A DNA stretch of 14,785 nt, from NCBI GenBank assembly GCA_051650265.1, contig JBOFIR010000164.1:1-14785 (forward strand), in the 5' to 3' direction. A program made the translations under genes and the position numbers. Positions 14,222 through 14,785 of this stretch are shown here, in pieces; positions within the stretch are counted from its first letter, which is position 1; every line of letters starts with the position of its first letter. The notes beneath the pieces were generated by a model. The model was not told where the DNA came from and did no database searches. It saw only the letters and a list, made by a program, of their open reading frames with translations. This stretch comes from JBOFEH01 sp051650265. Its GTDB lineage: Bacteria > Bacillota > Clostridia > Lachnospirales > Cellulosilyticaceae.

Positions 14222-14678
14222 AGGAACCTCCTTGATAAGGTGCAGAAAATGATGCTTGGATTTTTTTGTGACAAGGATGCGGAAGGGTATTTGTAAGATG
14301 ACAGCTACTAAAATGAGGTACAAGAATTTTATTGTTTTGAGCATTTCTTGAGGCAACTACAATGCGATAGCAACAACTGGTCTGAATGGTAACATCAAAA
14401 AAGTAAAATCCGCTCGGGTCGGTTAATGTTTCTGCGATAGGATGCATTGCGACTTGGCCATTATGACAGGTTAATTCAATCAGTTTGACAACTGCTTTGT
14501 AAAGAGGAAGTTGTGATGCATTTTTGAATTGCCCCCAAATCTTCACCATGTGCCTATCAGAAAGTGAAATATCTGTACGAATATTGTCAGTGGAGGAATC
14601 AATAAAAATGTTGGGAGAATGGCCATGGTAGATAGGTGTGATACAATAGTTTACTTCATTGTATACGTCGGCATACAT
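14205..14678 (-). CDS. Transthyretin-like domain protein, first gene of the SPOCS/DUF11 operon
   Basis: A 157-residue protein. An N-terminal segment of about 45 residues includes IDSSTDNIRTDIS, which resembles the IDPNSCAAEIRADVT segment of the protein at 8492-9025. A transthyretin-like domain follows with VKIWGQFKN, KAVVKLIELTC, TLTDPSGFYFFDV and CCYRIVVAS. The tail is Tyr/Ser/Gly-rich (APYQGGSYEYKI). Five or more Cys, including a CC pair, could support cross-linking. No signal peptide or anchor. ATG 14678 is preceded by AAGGAGG. A sigma-K-like promoter lies about 65-90 bases upstream, and the gene overlaps the next by 17 bases. Probably structural; not assigned to a named family. Confidence 0.72.
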   Translation of the reverse strand: MYADVYNEVNYCITPIYHGHSPNIFIDSSTDNIRTDISLSDRHMVKIWGQFKNASQLPLYKAVVKLIELTCHNGQVAMHPIAETLTDPSGFYFFDVTIQTSCCYRIVVASRNAQNNKILVPHFSSCHLTNTLPHPCHKKIQASFSAPYQGGSYEYKI

Positions 14679-14741
14679 AAATAAGCACCTCCTTAATAGG
14701 TAAAATGAGGATAAGCATTGGGCTATCTAATAGATGACATT

Positions 14742-14769
14742 CACTATATGTATATACACAGGGAAGGGT
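14742..14769 (-). promoter_or_regulatory. Candidate sigma-K promoter for the SPOCS/DUF11 operon
   Basis: On the minus strand there is AC at 14769-14768, a gap of exactly 17 bases, then CATATAGTG (14750-14742), one mismatch from CATANNNTA. The spacing is identical to the two promoters near 2027-2082. It would give a leader of about 55-60 bases before ATG 14678. No other promoter-like signal was seen between 14679 and the window end. Confidence 0.42.
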
Positions 14770-14785
14770 GAATATTTATCAAATA

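Noticed and set aside
14222..14356. Upstream extension of the second small SPOCS gene, with a hydrophobic stretch resembling a membrane segment
   Set aside because: This part lies inside the well-supported upstream gene in another frame. A strong ribosome binding site directly precedes ATG 14221.
1..14785. tRNA, rRNA, CRISPR arrays, riboswitches, insertion sequences, phage genes
   Set aside because: I looked for short spaced direct repeats, tRNA-like motifs, transposase or integrase motifs, and long structured leaders, and saw none I could support.

Overview
The window looks like part of the chromosome of an endospore-forming, low-GC Firmicute, most likely a member of the Clostridia; I cannot assign a genus from sequence alone. 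The reasons are strong AGGAGG ribosome binding sites before almost every gene, AT-rich codon use, three proteins with a SPOCS (DUF3794-like) domain of the kind found in spore-coat morphogenetic proteins, and three promoter-like sites with the sigma-K pattern (AC, 17-base gap, CATA-NNN-TA).

Layout. (1) Positions 1-1990, minus strand: capF-like and capG-like genes, the second cut by the left edge. (2) 1991-2141: a divergent promoter region with back-to-back sigma-K-like promoters. (3) 2142-6100, plus strand: a UDP-GlcNAc 4,6-dehydratase gene, then four tandem paralogous putative glycosyltransferase genes, closed by a hairpin terminator. (4) 6235-8441, plus strand: a small transthyretin-like domain protein, a protein with an FG-GAP/EF-hand-like calcium loop, and a second transthyretin-like protein. 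(5) 8445-8497: a perfect long inverted repeat acting as a shared terminator between convergent operons. (6) 14678-8492, minus strand: a transthyretin-like protein, two small single-SPOCS proteins, a 1411-residue multidomain protein (SdrD-B-like, propeller-like, GEVED-like, cadherin-like, five DUF11-like repeats, C-terminal SPOCS), and a fourth transthyretin-like protein with an Asp/Cys-rich tail.

How it fits together (inference). The dehydratase, CapF-like and CapG-like enzymes together convert UDP-GlcNAc to UDP-N-acetyl-L-fucosamine. The four glycosyltransferases could place this or related sugars on a surface acceptor. The structural operon encodes proteins with no signal peptide, membrane segment or sortase motif. 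They carry adhesin-type folds plus SPOCS domains, which fits synthesis in the mother-cell cytoplasm and assembly on the forespore. The window therefore reads as a candidate spore-surface (coat, exosporium or appendage) glycoprotein locus under late mother-cell control. No RNA genes, CRISPR arrays or insertion sequences were seen, and there is no gene-free stretch longer than about 150 bases.
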